Assembly: GCA_021779695.1 (NCBI GenBank)
Contig: JAJYAE010000007.1
Location: 1 to 34,186 of the forward strand
Reading direction: 5' to 3'
DNA length: 34,186 nt
From: Acidobacteriota bacterium
GTDB taxonomy: Bacteria > Acidobacteriota > Terriglobia > Terriglobales > Acidobacteriaceae
In this document: piece by piece, positions 22,229 to 30,914 of the stretch
How positions within the stretch are numbered: position 1 is the first letter of the stretch
Layout of the letters: each line of letters starts with the position of its first letter
Notes under the pieces: model-generated
Seen by the model: the letters and a program-made list of their open reading frames with translations, nothing else
Database searches by the model: none
Told to the model about the DNA's origin: nothing
Translations under genes and position numbers: made by a program

Positions 22229-24687
22229 GGGACAAGACGCAGAGTATGCTGCGTCTGAGCGGCGACGGCTGCGGGTGTAAAAGCCAGACCGAAGGTTGTG
22301 CCGTGAAAGTAAGCAGGCCACTGATCGATGAAGTAGGGGCTATATGGATTGCCGCTTTCACCGAGGACGATGTTCTCTGTGGAGCCGTCGATATTGCTCC
22401 AGTCCATCGTGAATCGCTGCGAAGGGCCCACTGTGCCGGATGCCTGTTTGACGGTCGTAGCGTCCCCACTGAGTGGCTGTGGGCCGGTCCCGGCGAAGTG
22501 GCCGGGCAGGTGCAGAAACTGGACCAAGGGATGTTCAATGTCGATGATGTGCCAGGAGCCGTAGGACCAATGGTCGACACGCGCGGGAGCCTTCCCGTCT
22601 TCCATGCCCTTGAGAACCGCGGCGGCAAGGAAATCATCCCAGTTGCTGTAGCCAGGCGGGAGCCATTCGGGGTAGGCGTGCATCACGATCTCTTCGAGGG
22701 CGAAGTTGGACTCGCCCCAGCGGTAGAGAGTAGCGTCCTTCCCAAGCTTGGGTCCAAGGAGCATGGTGCCGAGAGCTTTGCGCGTCTGGGTGACAAGGGA
22801 TGCGGCGACGGAGTCAGGGGTGAGGCGGCCATCCCAGGAGCGCAGCAAATCAGCAGCTGTGCGGAGGCGATCATCGACGTGGTCGGCGTGGTCAATGGCG
22901 TAAGCGAGGCGCTGACCGAGTTCTTGATCGACCTCGCTATAGACATCGGTTTGCAAGGCGAGCATATCGGCGGGCTTGAGCTGGTCGCGGCCCTGGAGAA
23001 CTTTGTAAATGCGCTCAATGCGGTAGGGGTCGGCCCACTCGAGTGAGAGCGGGTAGGGCGATTTGGGAGTTGTGACACGAGCGTTTGCGGTGGCCAGAAA
23101 GCCGGAAGGGGGATCGACAGCGCTGGGGAGACTGTCAAACGGGATATAGCCCTGCCACTCATGGTGGCTGTCGGCGATCGGGACAGGCTGCAAGCCGGCT
23201 GGGCGCAGTGGGACGCGGCCGATAGCGTGGTAGGCGATGTGGCCCTGGCTGTCGGCGTAGATGAGATTCTGCGTCGGCCAGCACCATTGGGCAAGGGCCG
23301 CTGAGAATTGGCTCCAATTGGACGCTGTATTCATGGCGTAGAGTGGCAGATCGTTGAGAGCAGAGTCGTAGAGGGTCCAGCGAAGCGCTATGGGACGGGT
23401 TTCGCCTTTGAGCATGGGGTTGAGCAGAGGTCCGTGCGCAGTCAACTGGACGGTCACGGAAACGTCATGATCTCCCCGGACGCGGATCGTTTCATGATCG
23501 ATGCCGAGATTTTGCCAGGATCCGTTGGGCGCACGATAGTGGCCCTGGCCGTCGAGGGTTTCGATGTAAAGGTCTTGCACATCGGCGAAAAGCGCAGTGA
23601 ATCCCCACGCGACGTGGTCATTATGCCCGGCAACGACGTAGGGCAGACCGGGCAGAGTGACGCCAGCAGCGTGAAACCCGGGAGCTTCAAGATCCGCCAT
23701 GTACCAGATATTGGGCTCGGTAAGCGACAAGTGCATGTCATTCGAGAGTATCGGCAATCCACTGGCAGTGTGGATGCCCGCAACGACCCAGTTGTTAGAG
23801 CCTTCCGCGCAGCCGGAGCATTCGGGCAGATCGAGCAGGAAGCGAAGGCCCGCCAGGTTATCGTGCGACGGAGAGCCGGAGCGCGTGAGGTCGTCCTCGT
23901 TGTCGTCGTCGGTGCTGGGCGGAGGAGTGGGATTAGGTTTGCTGAGGTCGACGATTTCGCCGGTGGGTGGATGATCTCGCCAGGAGCCAACGGGGTAAAG
24001 CTCGGACTCGAGGCGGGCATTGTGGAGGCGCGCGGCAATTTGCTCGCGTGCCAGTTTGACGTCCCAGTGGGTGTCGAGGGTTTCCACCATCATGACGCCA
24101 ACGGCGATGGAGTCAACGCCGGACCATGGAGATGGGGTGTCATGTAACAAGCGGAACTCCGGCGGCAGATTGTGCTGGTGCTGGCGGATAAAAAGATTGA
24201 CGCCGCGGGCATAGTCGTCGAGCCGGCTGCGTTCATCGGGCGCGAGGTGGGCGTAGATGCGGCTGGCGACGTTGTGAAACTCGAGGACGCGACGGGAGAT
24301 GTCATGAGGAATGAGCGCGGGCCCAAGGACTTCAGCGAGAGTCCCGCTGGAGTTGCGGCGGTACATGTCCATTTGCCAGAGGCGATCTTGTGCGGTGACG
24401 TAGCCCTGGGCGAAAAAGAGATCAGACTGCGAGACGGCCTGTATGTGCGGGACACCATGCGCGTCGCGGCGAACGAGCACGGGTGCGGATAGTCCCGGGA
24501 GATGGAGAGTGCCGTCGAGGGTGGGTAGAGCTGCGTGCGCGGCGGCGCGCAACCACAGAGCGGCCGCAGTGAGAGCGATGGAGAAAAAAACGACGAGTGC
24601 GGCGGCCAAAGCAAGGAGCCTGCGCAGCCAGTGACGCTCGTGGCGGGCCGTGCGGTGCGTGGCTTGTAGAGTTACAGGGTGGGCCAT
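22225..24687 (-). CDS. penicillin acylase family Ntn hydrolase
   Basis: 820 residues with one N-terminal membrane anchor (about 22-46). The family makes a precursor that self-cleaves to expose an N-terminal Ser. Here the nucleophile is Ser297 in CAEGSNNWVVAG, followed by SGLPILSNDMHL. The alpha region has AQGYVTAQDRLWQMDMYRRN and GTLAEVLGP, as expected. A Pro/Asp-rich stretch (about 250-275) forms the spacer region. Members hydrolyse amides such as acyl-homoserine lactones or beta-lactam side chains, and substrate cannot be told from sequence. The anchor suggests periplasmic action, possibly quorum-signal or lipid-amide turnover. The stop overlaps the next start by 4 bases. Confidence 0.92.
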   Translation of the reverse strand: MAHPVTLQATHRTARHERHWLRRLLALAAALVVFFSIALTAAALWLRAAAHAALPTLDGTLHLPGLSAPVLVRRDAHGVPHIQAVSQSDLFFAQGYVTAQDRLWQMDMYRRNSSGTLAEVLGPALIPHDISRRVLEFHNVASRIYAHLAPDERSRLDDYARGVNLFIRQHQHNLPPEFRLLHDTPSPWSGVDSIAVGVMMVETLDTHWDVKLAREQIAARLHNARLESELYPVGSWRDHPPTGEIVDLSKPNPTPPPSTDDDNEDDLTRSGSPSHDNLAGLRFLLDLPECSGCAEGSNNWVVAGIHTASGLPILSNDMHLSLTEPNIWYMADLEAPGFHAAGVTLPGLPYVVAGHNDHVAWGFTALFADVQDLYIETLDGQGHYRAPNGSWQNLGIDHETIRVRGDHDVSVTVQLTAHGPLLNPMLKGETRPIALRWTLYDSALNDLPLYAMNTASNWSQFSAALAQWCWPTQNLIYADSQGHIAYHAIGRVPLRPAGLQPVPIADSHHEWQGYIPFDSLPSAVDPPSGFLATANARVTTPKSPYPLSLEWADPYRIERIYKVLQGRDQLKPADMLALQTDVYSEVDQELGQRLAYAIDHADHVDDRLRTAADLLRSWDGRLTPDSVAASLVTQTRKALGTMLLGPKLGKDATLYRWGESNFALEEIVMHAYPEWLPPGYSNWDDFLAAAVLKGMEDGKAPARVDHWSYGSWHIIDIEHPLVQFLHLPGHFAGTGPQPLSGDATTVKQASGTVGPSQRFTMDWSNIDGSTENIVLGESGNPYSPYFIDQWPAYFHGTTFGLAFTPAAVAAQTQHTLRLVP

Positions 24688-24751
24688 CGGTCAAAAACAG
24701 GATACCGCCGCGAGGGGTGTCGGATAAGGCAGAGCGGGATGGAAGTTACGG

Positions 24752-25912
24752 CTAAGAAGCCGCAGGTTCAACGGCAGGGGCGAGGGCCGGCTTGTGCGAG
24801 CGACCGTAGAGGACAATCAAGGCAATGAGCAGGGCCACGATGATCCCCAGCACAATTAGACTGCCTTCTGGGCCATCCGCGCCGCCGCTCCAGAAGGCGT
24901 TGCCGGCGGGGGCGGTGGTGAGCAGGTGGCCCTGTGCGGGCAAGCCGCTGTCTGCGGTGCCGTAGAAGAAGGTCTCAGCCCAGTCCCACGCGGCATGGCA
25001 GCCGATGGCCCACCAGGCAGAGCCTGTGAAGTAGATGCTGGCACAGAAGACGAAGCCGATGGCGGCAGCTGCAAAGATGCCGATCCAGTTTTCACCGTTG
25101 TTGCCGGTGTGGACAAAGCCGAAGAGGGTGGACGAGACCCAGGCCGCGATCCAGAAGCTGGCACTGGCAGCCTTGCGCCGGTGGAGGATGTAGCAGGGCA
25201 CGAGGCCGAGCAACACCATGGCATAGACGCCCCAGACGCCGTTGCCTTTGGCACGCAGGATCAATTCGATGCAAACAGCCGCAAGGATGAAGACGGCGGG
25301 CCAGAAACGGATGCTGCGCGTGAGGGTGAATTGCAGGTAGCAGCGGAAAAGGCCCTCTTCGACGCAGCCGACGAGCAGGAACACCGCGCCCCAGAGTCCT
25401 CCGTAGTGGAGGATGGCCGTCCCGGACAGAGCGACGGGCCCGAAGTGGAGCCAGCCACCGGCGGCGAGCGCCCCAACAAGTGCGGAAAGTGCGATGAAAC
25501 CGGCTGTGAGACCAGAGAAGAAGTGGAAAGAGCGACGCTCATCCACGAGGTTGTAGTCAAGGATGCGGCGGCGCTCGAGGACGGCGACGATGGCGGCCGC
25601 GCCGAGCATGGCGATGAAAGGGGCCAGTTCATTGAGAAATGCGATGAAGGGGCTGAAGCCCTGCCTGCTGTCAATGTGTCCAGCGCGGTTAAGGAGGGCG
25701 CCGGTGATGAAAGTGAAGCTGAACATGAGCAGCGAGAAGATGACAATGGACCAGCCGGCGCGAAGACCATCCCGCCCGAGAAAGATATGCACAAGATTGT
25801 TATTGGCGGGCCCGGGATGATCGAGGAGAGCAGGGAAATACTGTGGATCCGAGGGCTCCAGACCCGGCGCAGGGGTGGACAGTGGACCGGCTGCGGGACG
25901 TTCGGGATCCAT
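24752..25912 (-). CDS. CPBP family intramembrane glutamic protease
   Basis: 386 residues from ATG at 25912 with AAAGGAG upstream; the frame extends back to 26017 without support. A cytoplasmic Pro-rich head of about 50 residues is followed by about nine membrane helices. The CPBP/Abi motifs are EE185-186-GLF-R190, FGFV-H268 and a later H306-AAWDW, so the catalytic Glu and accessory His are present. Relatives cleave prenylated or membrane-embedded proteins, process peptides or confer immunity. It lies 64 bases upstream of the acylase gene and could start the same operon or be separate. No bacteriocin-like small gene is adjacent. Confidence 0.88.
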   Translation of the reverse strand: MDPERPAAGPLSTPAPGLEPSDPQYFPALLDHPGPANNNLVHIFLGRDGLRAGWSIVIFSLLMFSFTFITGALLNRAGHIDSRQGFSPFIAFLNELAPFIAMLGAAAIVAVLERRRILDYNLVDERRSFHFFSGLTAGFIALSALVGALAAGGWLHFGPVALSGTAILHYGGLWGAVFLLVGCVEEGLFRCYLQFTLTRSIRFWPAVFILAAVCIELILRAKGNGVWGVYAMVLLGLVPCYILHRRKAASASFWIAAWVSSTLFGFVHTGNNGENWIGIFAAAAIGFVFCASIYFTGSAWWAIGCHAAWDWAETFFYGTADSGLPAQGHLLTTAPAGNAFWSGGADGPEGSLIVLGIIVALLIALIVLYGRSHKPALAPAVEPAAS

Positions 25913-26106
25913 GGATGCTCCTTTGACAGCGTGAGAAGTGTGGTGAACGGATTTTACTGGAAATGAGTTACGGATGGGCGGCGAATCTGGTTCCGGTCGC
26001 GAATCGAGCGGAATCAAGGACGGTTCAGCCTTGACACAAACGGCCCGGCCCTTGATGCTTGACTTTCCGGCTTTTTGAGGGAAATTGCTGCACGGAGCGG
26101 GTTACG

Positions 26107-27096
26107 TTGCGGGTTCGCGTCTTCTATCACGATAAATGTTTCGATGGGGCTTGCTCGGCGTCGCTGTTCACGCGCTTTCATCGCGAGTGCGTCGCGAAGG
26201 ATGCCACGTATGAATACCACGGTCTAGTGCATCGGGCCGGTGCTCTGTTTGATGAGAGCGAATTTACAGGTGACGAGAACGCTATCGTCGACTTCAAGTA
26301 CTCGGCTTCGCCACGGATTACTTGGTGGTTCGATCATCATCAATCGGCTTTCCTGACTCCGCAGGACCACGAGCACTTCCTGGCCTGCCAGCGGGACCCC
26401 ACCTGCGCGGCGCGCAAGTTCTTTGATCCGGATTACACTTCGTGCACGAGCTTCCTGGCGCACATCGGGACGACGAGGTTCGGGTTCAACACAGCGCCGG
26501 TCGCGGACATGATTCACTGGGCAAACATCGTGGACGGCGCACTCTACGAGAGTCCCGAGGCAGCGGTTGAGATGGCGGCGCCGGCAATGAAGCTTACGCT
26601 GATTATCGAATCGACACAGGACCCTGAATTCATTCCGCGGCTCATTCCGCTCCTTACGGAGATGCCTCTGGCGGAAGTTCTGGCGCAGCCGTTTGTGGCT
26701 CCGCTGCTGCCACCGCTGCTGGAACGACACGCCCAGGCGATCGAGCTGATTCGCCAAAGGAGCGAGGAGCGCGAGGGCACCATCTTCTTCGACATCTCGG
26801 ATCACGTGATGGAAGGCTTCAACAAGTTCATCCCGTACTATCTGCACCCGCAGGCGACGTATTCGATCGGGCTGTCGAAGTCGAGCTTCAGGACGAAGGT
26901 GGCGGTAGGGTCGAATCCGTGGACCAAAGCAGACCCGGCGAAGATGGTGAACCTGGCCCAGGTATGTGAGCGCTATGGCGGCGGTGGCCATGCGCGGGTA
27001 GGCGCAATCAGCTTCCCACCCGATCAGGCAGAGCGCGCCCGAGCTGCGTCGGCAGAGATCGTTGCCGAGCTGCGAGCGAAGAATCCGTTTCGCTAG
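26107..27096 (+). CDS. DHH-family phosphoesterase
   Basis: 329 residues. The start is uncertain: a TTG at 26107 follows GGAGCGGG and begins just before the first strand (RVRVFYHDKCFDG), while the frame extends back to 26059. The DHH motifs are H8-D9-KCF-D13-G, D62 (VDFKY), and D76-H77-H78 (WFDHHQSAF). The DHHA1 signature GGGGHARVGAISF is near residue 295. Such proteins cleave phosphodiesters, for example nanoRNA, cyclic dinucleotides or polyphosphate; substrate is not clear from motifs. It is divergent from the CPBP gene and followed by a probable terminator at 27105. A monocistronic unit. Confidence 0.85.
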   Translation: MRVRVFYHDKCFDGACSASLFTRFHRECVAKDATYEYHGLVHRAGALFDESEFTGDENAIVDFKYSASPRITWWFDHHQSAFLTPQDHEHFLACQRDPTCAARKFFDPDYTSCTSFLAHIGTTRFGFNTAPVADMIHWANIVDGALYESPEAAVEMAAPAMKLTLIIESTQDPEFIPRLIPLLTEMPLAEVLAQPFVAPLLPPLLERHAQAIELIRQRSEEREGTIFFDISDHVMEGFNKFIPYYLHPQATYSIGLSKSSFRTKVAVGSNPWTKADPAKMVNLAQVCERYGGGGHARVGAISFPPDQAERARAASAEIVAELRAKNPFR

Positions 27097-27104
27097 AAGT
27101 TTCG

Positions 27105-27125
27105 AAAGACTGGCCGTGGTCTTTT
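27105..27125 (+). terminator. probable intrinsic terminator after the DHH gene
   Basis: AAAGAC (27105-27110) pairs with GTCTTT (27119-27124) over an 8-base loop, and a T run (27122-27125) follows. It begins 9 bases after the DHH stop. The stem is short but the A/T symmetry is typical. Confidence 0.6.
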
Positions 27126-27201
27126 AACAACAGACGTCAACCGCCGGGCCTTCCGCCGCACTTGAGCCTACTGCGATCAGGAGAAATCCATCATTGCCGG
27201 G

Positions 27202-27462
27202 GTGAAGCGTATCCGCGGGCTGAGTCTCATCGCAATTTTTGCGCGAACACTCCTTGCCGGAAGCGAAGCATTCGCTGCAGACACGTGGCATGCGAAAGCC
27301 ACCATCGAATACGACGATTCAAGAGTATTTCGACGAGATCAACAGGGGAGATGTGAAGGCAATTGTCGCATCCTGCGCGGCCCGTACGACCGTTGTGGAT
27401 GGCTTTCCACCCTATGCCTGGCAAACTGCGCCGACTGGTGGAAGGACTTCGAGTCGAAATAA
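27202..27462 (+). pseudogene. frameshifted, truncated NTF2-like (SnoaL) exported protein
   Basis: A GTG at 27202 starts a signal-peptide-like sequence (VKRIRGLSLIAIFA, then AFAADTWHAKA). From about 27310 the family-like sequence continues in another frame (TIQEYFDEINRGDVKAIVAS, then VVDGFPPYAWQ), and from about 27421 it returns to the first frame (ANCADWWKDFESK) before a stop. Together these three pieces resemble the first half of nuclear transport factor 2-like exported proteins, which often carry 'FPPYVWQ...CADWWKDF'. Two frameshifts and loss of the second half make it a pseudogene. A sequencing error could explain one shift, not the missing half. Confidence 0.6.
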
Positions 27463-27473
27463 TAGAGCCATTG

Positions 27474-27605
27474 GTGCAACTCCTGACACGCTTTTACCCG
27501 GCAAGGCTATTGGTACGGAGCGACAAGGGGTTTCGGAGCCATGGTGTGAGTAACAGCGCGGCGCGGATGGATCTCTACCGGCTCCGCCTGGGCCTGGGGT
27601 GTGAG
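27474..27605 (+). mobile_element. possible IS1380-type transposase remnant
   Basis: An open stretch reads QLLTRFYPARLLVRSDKGFR, then a variable part and DLYRLRLGLG. The spacing RxDxGF, about 12 residues, then DxY and GL resembles the central DDE segment of IS1380-family transposases ('lRgDsGF...vDYvlGL'). No ends, inverted repeats or other catalytic parts are visible. It lies directly after the truncated NTF2-like remnant, which would fit an old insertion. The call is tentative. Confidence 0.3.
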
Positions 27606-27693
27606 CCATCTATTGGCGAAGGGCGGAGAAGGCGATGGCAAATAATGGATTCAGCTCAGCTTTCACTTTTGGCCCGATGGATTCGATGTCTAT

Positions 27694-28494
27694 TTATTTG
27701 ACGCGCGCGCGCTGGCTGGGCCACTCGGCGCGTCGGCGTTGTAAGAATGCACGAATCCCTTCTTTGAAGTCGTCTGTGGAGCGCTGCTGCGCGTTGGCCT
27801 CGATAGCGTCGGCGATCTCTTCGTCGAGGCTTCGGCTGGCATGCCGGGCAAGTAGGCGTTTGATGGACTCCATGGCGAGCGGGCTATTGAGTAACAGCGA
27901 TTGAGCGAGGGCGCGGGCCGATTTCTGGAGCTCATCGGCTGTGACGATTTGTGTGACAAGGCCAAGCTGCAGGGCTTCCTGAGCTTTTATCAGCCGGCCG
28001 GTCAGGAGCAGATCGCGAGTACGCTTTTCGCCGACCTGTCGAAGCAGAAATGAAGCGACGATGGCGGGTACGTATCCGAAGCGCACCTCGGTGTATCCGA
28101 ATTTTGATTCGGGCGTAGCGAGGGTGAAGTCGGGGATGGTGGCGAGTGCCATTCCGGCAGCAATGGCCGGTCCGTTAACTGCGGCAATGACCGGCTTGGG
28201 AAATTCGTAGAGGGTACGCAGAAGTCTCGCCATGCGTGCAGACTCGCGCGCATGCTCGTCCATCGTGCCGGCGGGAAGGGTGTTCAGATGTTCGAGGTCA
28301 AGGCCCGAAGAGAAGGCTGCGCCGGCGCCAGTGAGGATGAGCGCACCGCAATCGCACTCTGCCGTTTCATGCAAAGCATCGACAAGTTCGTCGATGAGTT
28401 CGGGGGTGAGAGCGTTGCGCTTGTCCGGACGGTTAAGCGTTAGAGTTCTGACGCCGTTGGAGGTCTCGGAGAGGATGTGGTTGAAGTGATTCAT
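27694..28494 (-). CDS. enoyl-CoA hydratase/isomerase family protein
   Basis: 266 residues, crotonase fold. The oxyanion-hole segments are FSSGLDLEHL (about 61-70) and NGPAIAAGMALA (108-119). Of the two catalytic Glu residues of mammalian mitochondrial hydratase, the first (in the 'CEL' position) is Met/Ala here, while the second is kept as E136 in YTEVRFGYVPA. This single-Glu pattern and the 'EVRxGxVPA' motif recall methylglutaconyl-CoA hydratase-like members (LiuC) rather than standard beta-oxidation enzymes. No leucine- or fatty-acid-degradation genes are adjacent. The gene faces a GT87-like gene across a 210-base divergent region with inverted repeats. Confidence 0.88.
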   Translation of the reverse strand: MNHFNHILSETSNGVRTLTLNRPDKRNALTPELIDELVDALHETAECDCGALILTGAGAAFSSGLDLEHLNTLPAGTMDEHARESARMARLLRTLYEFPKPVIAAVNGPAIAAGMALATIPDFTLATPESKFGYTEVRFGYVPAIVASFLLRQVGEKRTRDLLLTGRLIKAQEALQLGLVTQIVTADELQKSARALAQSLLLNSPLAMESIKRLLARHASRSLDEEIADAIEANAQQRSTDDFKEGIRAFLQRRRAEWPSQRARVK

Positions 28495-28584
28495 GGGAGT
28501 CTCAAATAGGAGCTTTCACGGCAAGCGCGCTCCAATAGGGAAGATTATCGCAGTGCCCGGTGGAGTGGAAGAAACATTAGTGAA

Positions 28585-28631
28585 CTCAGCGGCACTTGCT
28601 GAGCGGGGCACACCGCACAACGGCCGCTGAG
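28585..28631. promoter_or_regulatory. nested inverted repeats in a divergent promoter region
   Basis: CTCAGCGGC (28585-28593) can pair with GCCGCTGAG (28623-28631; 9 bp, 29-base spacer), or its first six bases can pair with GCTGAG at 28598-28603 (7-base loop). The two pairings exclude each other. They lie between the crotonase and GT87-like genes. This may be an operator for a dimeric regulator or a switching RNA leader. Confidence 0.4.
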
Positions 28632-28704
28632 ATTTGCCATTGCGCCGGTACCATGATGTGCCACACTGAATTCGGATTGAGGACACACTGACAGAAGGAA
28701 CTTG

Positions 28705-30072
28705 ATGGAGCGGATAGAAGTGGAGGATATTCGAACCCAAAAGCAGACCCCGCGGGGAACCCGAGCCGTGACAGGGAGACAGAAGATTGGTGTCCTGATC
28801 TTATTCCTCTTGAGCAGCTCGATTGCTGGGGGGATTGGGAGCTTCATCCTGCACGGGAAGCCAGGCGGGGTCGATTATCGCGTGATCCATGCGGCTTTGC
28901 GCGCAATTCTGAAGCACAAGGATCCGTACTTGACCACCGTATTGAACGCCGAGTGGATGAAAGATGGCGGTGAACTGCCGAAGGATCCGAAAACTGGGAA
29001 GTTGCAGAGTATTTCGCAGTTTGCCTACCCGCCGACGATTGCGGTTTTGGCGCCTTTCGCTATTTTCCCGTTCCAAGCCTCGCATCTGCTGTGGATGACG
29101 ACGCTCGTAGGCATGCTTTCCCTGGCGGGACTCCTGATCTGGCAGACGTGTGCCGATGTTGCGCCGGATCTGAGTTTTGTACTTCTGGCAATTTCGTTGG
29201 GAACGGGCCCCGTATTTTTCTACAGCGCGAATCCGGCGGGCCTGGCGATTGGGCTTTGCGTGATCGGGTGCTGGTGTTTGATTGAGGACCACGTTCCGTG
29301 GGTAGGGGTGGTGTTCCTGGCGGCGGGACTCATTATCAAGCCGCATGATGTGCTACTGGTGTGGGTTTGTCTGTTGCTGGCCGGTGGGATGCTTCGGCGC
29401 AGGGCGCTGCAGGTAGCGCTGATCGCCGCGCTGCTAGCGGTACCGGGAGTGTGGCGGATGAGCACCATTTCCAAGAGCTGGCCCGCGGAACTTCGCTCCA
29501 ACCTCACGACGCTTGCAGAGCGAGGCGAGATCGACGATCCCCGGCCGGATGCGTACAGCGATTACACGGCTGGAATGATGCTGAGTTTGCAGGCAGGGGT
29601 GAGTCTTTTTGATGCAGACTCGCGTGTCTACAACGGGATTACCTATCTCATCTGTGGCACGCTTTTTCTGCTGTTGTGCCGCGAAGCATTGCGAGACAAG
29701 TTCGCGACGGGCCACATCTGGTATTTACTGGCAGCAGCAGCTCCACTGACGATGCTGATGACCTATCACCGTTCGTATGATGCAAAGCTTCTCATACTGT
29801 GTCTGCCGGCAGGCCTTCGGTTCTGGTCGAATCGGGGTGGGCGCGGATGGGCCGCTACCATCCTGCTGGTGACGGCAATCGGGCTGATTAATGAAATCGG
29901 GATTACGAGCCTGCAAAGGATCACCAGCGGCTTGCCGGTGCATCAGTCTGGGATAGGCCCAGGCACGCCACTTGTCGTCGCAGCGCACCCGATTCCATTT
30001 CTTTTGCTGGCAATGAGCGCGTTCTACCTTTGGGCGTACATTGGCTTGGCAAGGAGCACAGAGACAATTTGA
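28705..30072 (+). CDS. GT87/DUF2029-like membrane glycosyltransferase
   Basis: 455 residues from ATG at 28705 with AAGGAA five bases upstream. About ten membrane helices begin at about residue 29. The first exported loop has GGVDYRVIHAALRAI followed by KHKDPYLTTV, and the second has QFAYPPTIAVLAPFAIFPF; the 'D-x-Y...G/K-DPY' and 'YPP' pattern is typical of DUF2029/GT87, which includes actinobacterial alpha-mannosyltransferases using polyprenyl-phosphate-mannose. A cytoplasmic N-terminus of about 28 residues is basic. It stands alone, convergent with the HD-domain gene 38 bases away. Acceptor unknown. Confidence 0.8.
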   Translation: MERIEVEDIRTQKQTPRGTRAVTGRQKIGVLILFLLSSSIAGGIGSFILHGKPGGVDYRVIHAALRAILKHKDPYLTTVLNAEWMKDGGELPKDPKTGKLQSISQFAYPPTIAVLAPFAIFPFQASHLLWMTTLVGMLSLAGLLIWQTCADVAPDLSFVLLAISLGTGPVFFYSANPAGLAIGLCVIGCWCLIEDHVPWVGVVFLAAGLIIKPHDVLLVWVCLLLAGGMLRRRALQVALIAALLAVPGVWRMSTISKSWPAELRSNLTTLAERGEIDDPRPDAYSDYTAGMMLSLQAGVSLFDADSRVYNGITYLICGTLFLLLCREALRDKFATGHIWYLLAAAAPLTMLMTYHRSYDAKLLILCLPAGLRFWSNRGGRGWAATILLVTAIGLINEIGITSLQRITSGLPVHQSGIGPGTPLVVAAHPIPFLLLAMSAFYLWAYIGLARSTETI

Positions 30073-30110
30073 CGATCCAGAGATAAGCGGGCCCTATCGC
30101 GAGCCATGAA

Positions 30111-30725
30111 TTACAGGCCAAGCTCGGCGGCGCGCTTTTTCATTGCTTCAAGGCAAAATGCGATATGAGTGTCGAGATCGACGCCCAGTTCGGCAGCCCC
30201 CAGAATGACGTCCTCCCGATTGACGCCCCGGGCAAATGCCTTATCTTTCAACTTCTTGCGAACGCTGGCGACCTCAACGTCGGCGATGGCTCTGGTGGGC
30301 TTGACGAGGGCACAGGCAGTTAGGAATCCGGCGAGCTCATCACAAGCAAAAAGCGCCTTGTCAAGATGGGTCACGCGCGGAACTCCCGAGTACTGCGCGT
30401 GAGCGAGGATGGCCGTTCGCAGCGCAGTGGGCCAGCCCAGGCGCTCCAGTTCACGTACGCCGACGAAAGGATGCTCCTCCGGGGTGGGATGCCGCTCGTA
30501 GTCGAAGTCGTGAAGCAAGCCGGTGGTGCTGTAGAGGTTGATAAAGTCATCGCGTTCCCCCTCACGCAGGCCAAGGCGCGCGGCTTCAGCTTCTCCCATG
30601 GCTGTGACGCAGGCTTCGACAGCGAGCGAATGCTTGCGCAGACTCTCGCTCTGGGTCCATTCAGTTAGCAGCTTCCAGGCGTCCGCTACGCCGTATGGGG
30701 AATGGTCATTTGGAAATTCGGTCAT
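30111..30725 (-). CDS. HD-domain phosphohydrolase-like protein
   Basis: 204 residues, ATG at 30725, GAGG nine bases upstream. HD-superfamily metal ligands are visible: H32 (LRKHSLAVEA), H72-D73 (GLLHDFDYERHP), H85 and H109 (AILAHAQYSGVP), and D129 (ALFACDELAGF). Members hydrolyse phosphate esters of nucleotides or related compounds; this single-domain form is often annotated only as HD-domain hydrolase. There is no effector domain, membrane segment or RelA/SpoT part. It is convergent with the GT87-like gene and divergent from the zinc-ribbon/XRE regulator. Substrate unknown. Confidence 0.85.
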   Translation of the reverse strand: MTEFPNDHSPYGVADAWKLLTEWTQSESLRKHSLAVEACVTAMGEAEAARLGLREGERDDFINLYSTTGLLHDFDYERHPTPEEHPFVGVRELERLGWPTALRTAILAHAQYSGVPRVTHLDKALFACDELAGFLTACALVKPTRAIADVEVASVRKKLKDKAFARGVNREDVILGAAELGVDLDTHIAFCLEAMKKRAAELGL

Positions 30726-30802
30726 GATGCCAAGCCTCGATGTTGCTTATCATGGTTCGTGATTTTCCGGGTTTTTCAGGGTATGATAGGGAAGACTTCG
30801 GG

Positions 30803-30831
30803 TTGACCCTAAGTTTCTACTTGACAATTAT
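30803..30831 (+). promoter_or_regulatory. candidate sigma-70 promoter for the zinc-ribbon/XRE gene
   Basis: TTGACC (30803-30808) and AATTAT (30826-30831) are 17 bases apart, matching 5/6 and 4/6 consensus bases. A perfect TTGACA (30821-30826) overlaps it but has only a weak -10 (TCAAAG or AAAGTA). Either would give a leader of 60 to 80 bases. Confidence 0.4.
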
Positions 30832-30914
30832 GGTTCATCCCCTTCAAAGTAGCACGTATCGTGGTGCAAAAAGCGCACCCCGGAGGCCCCGCTCTGGCAC
30901 TCCGTAGACACATT

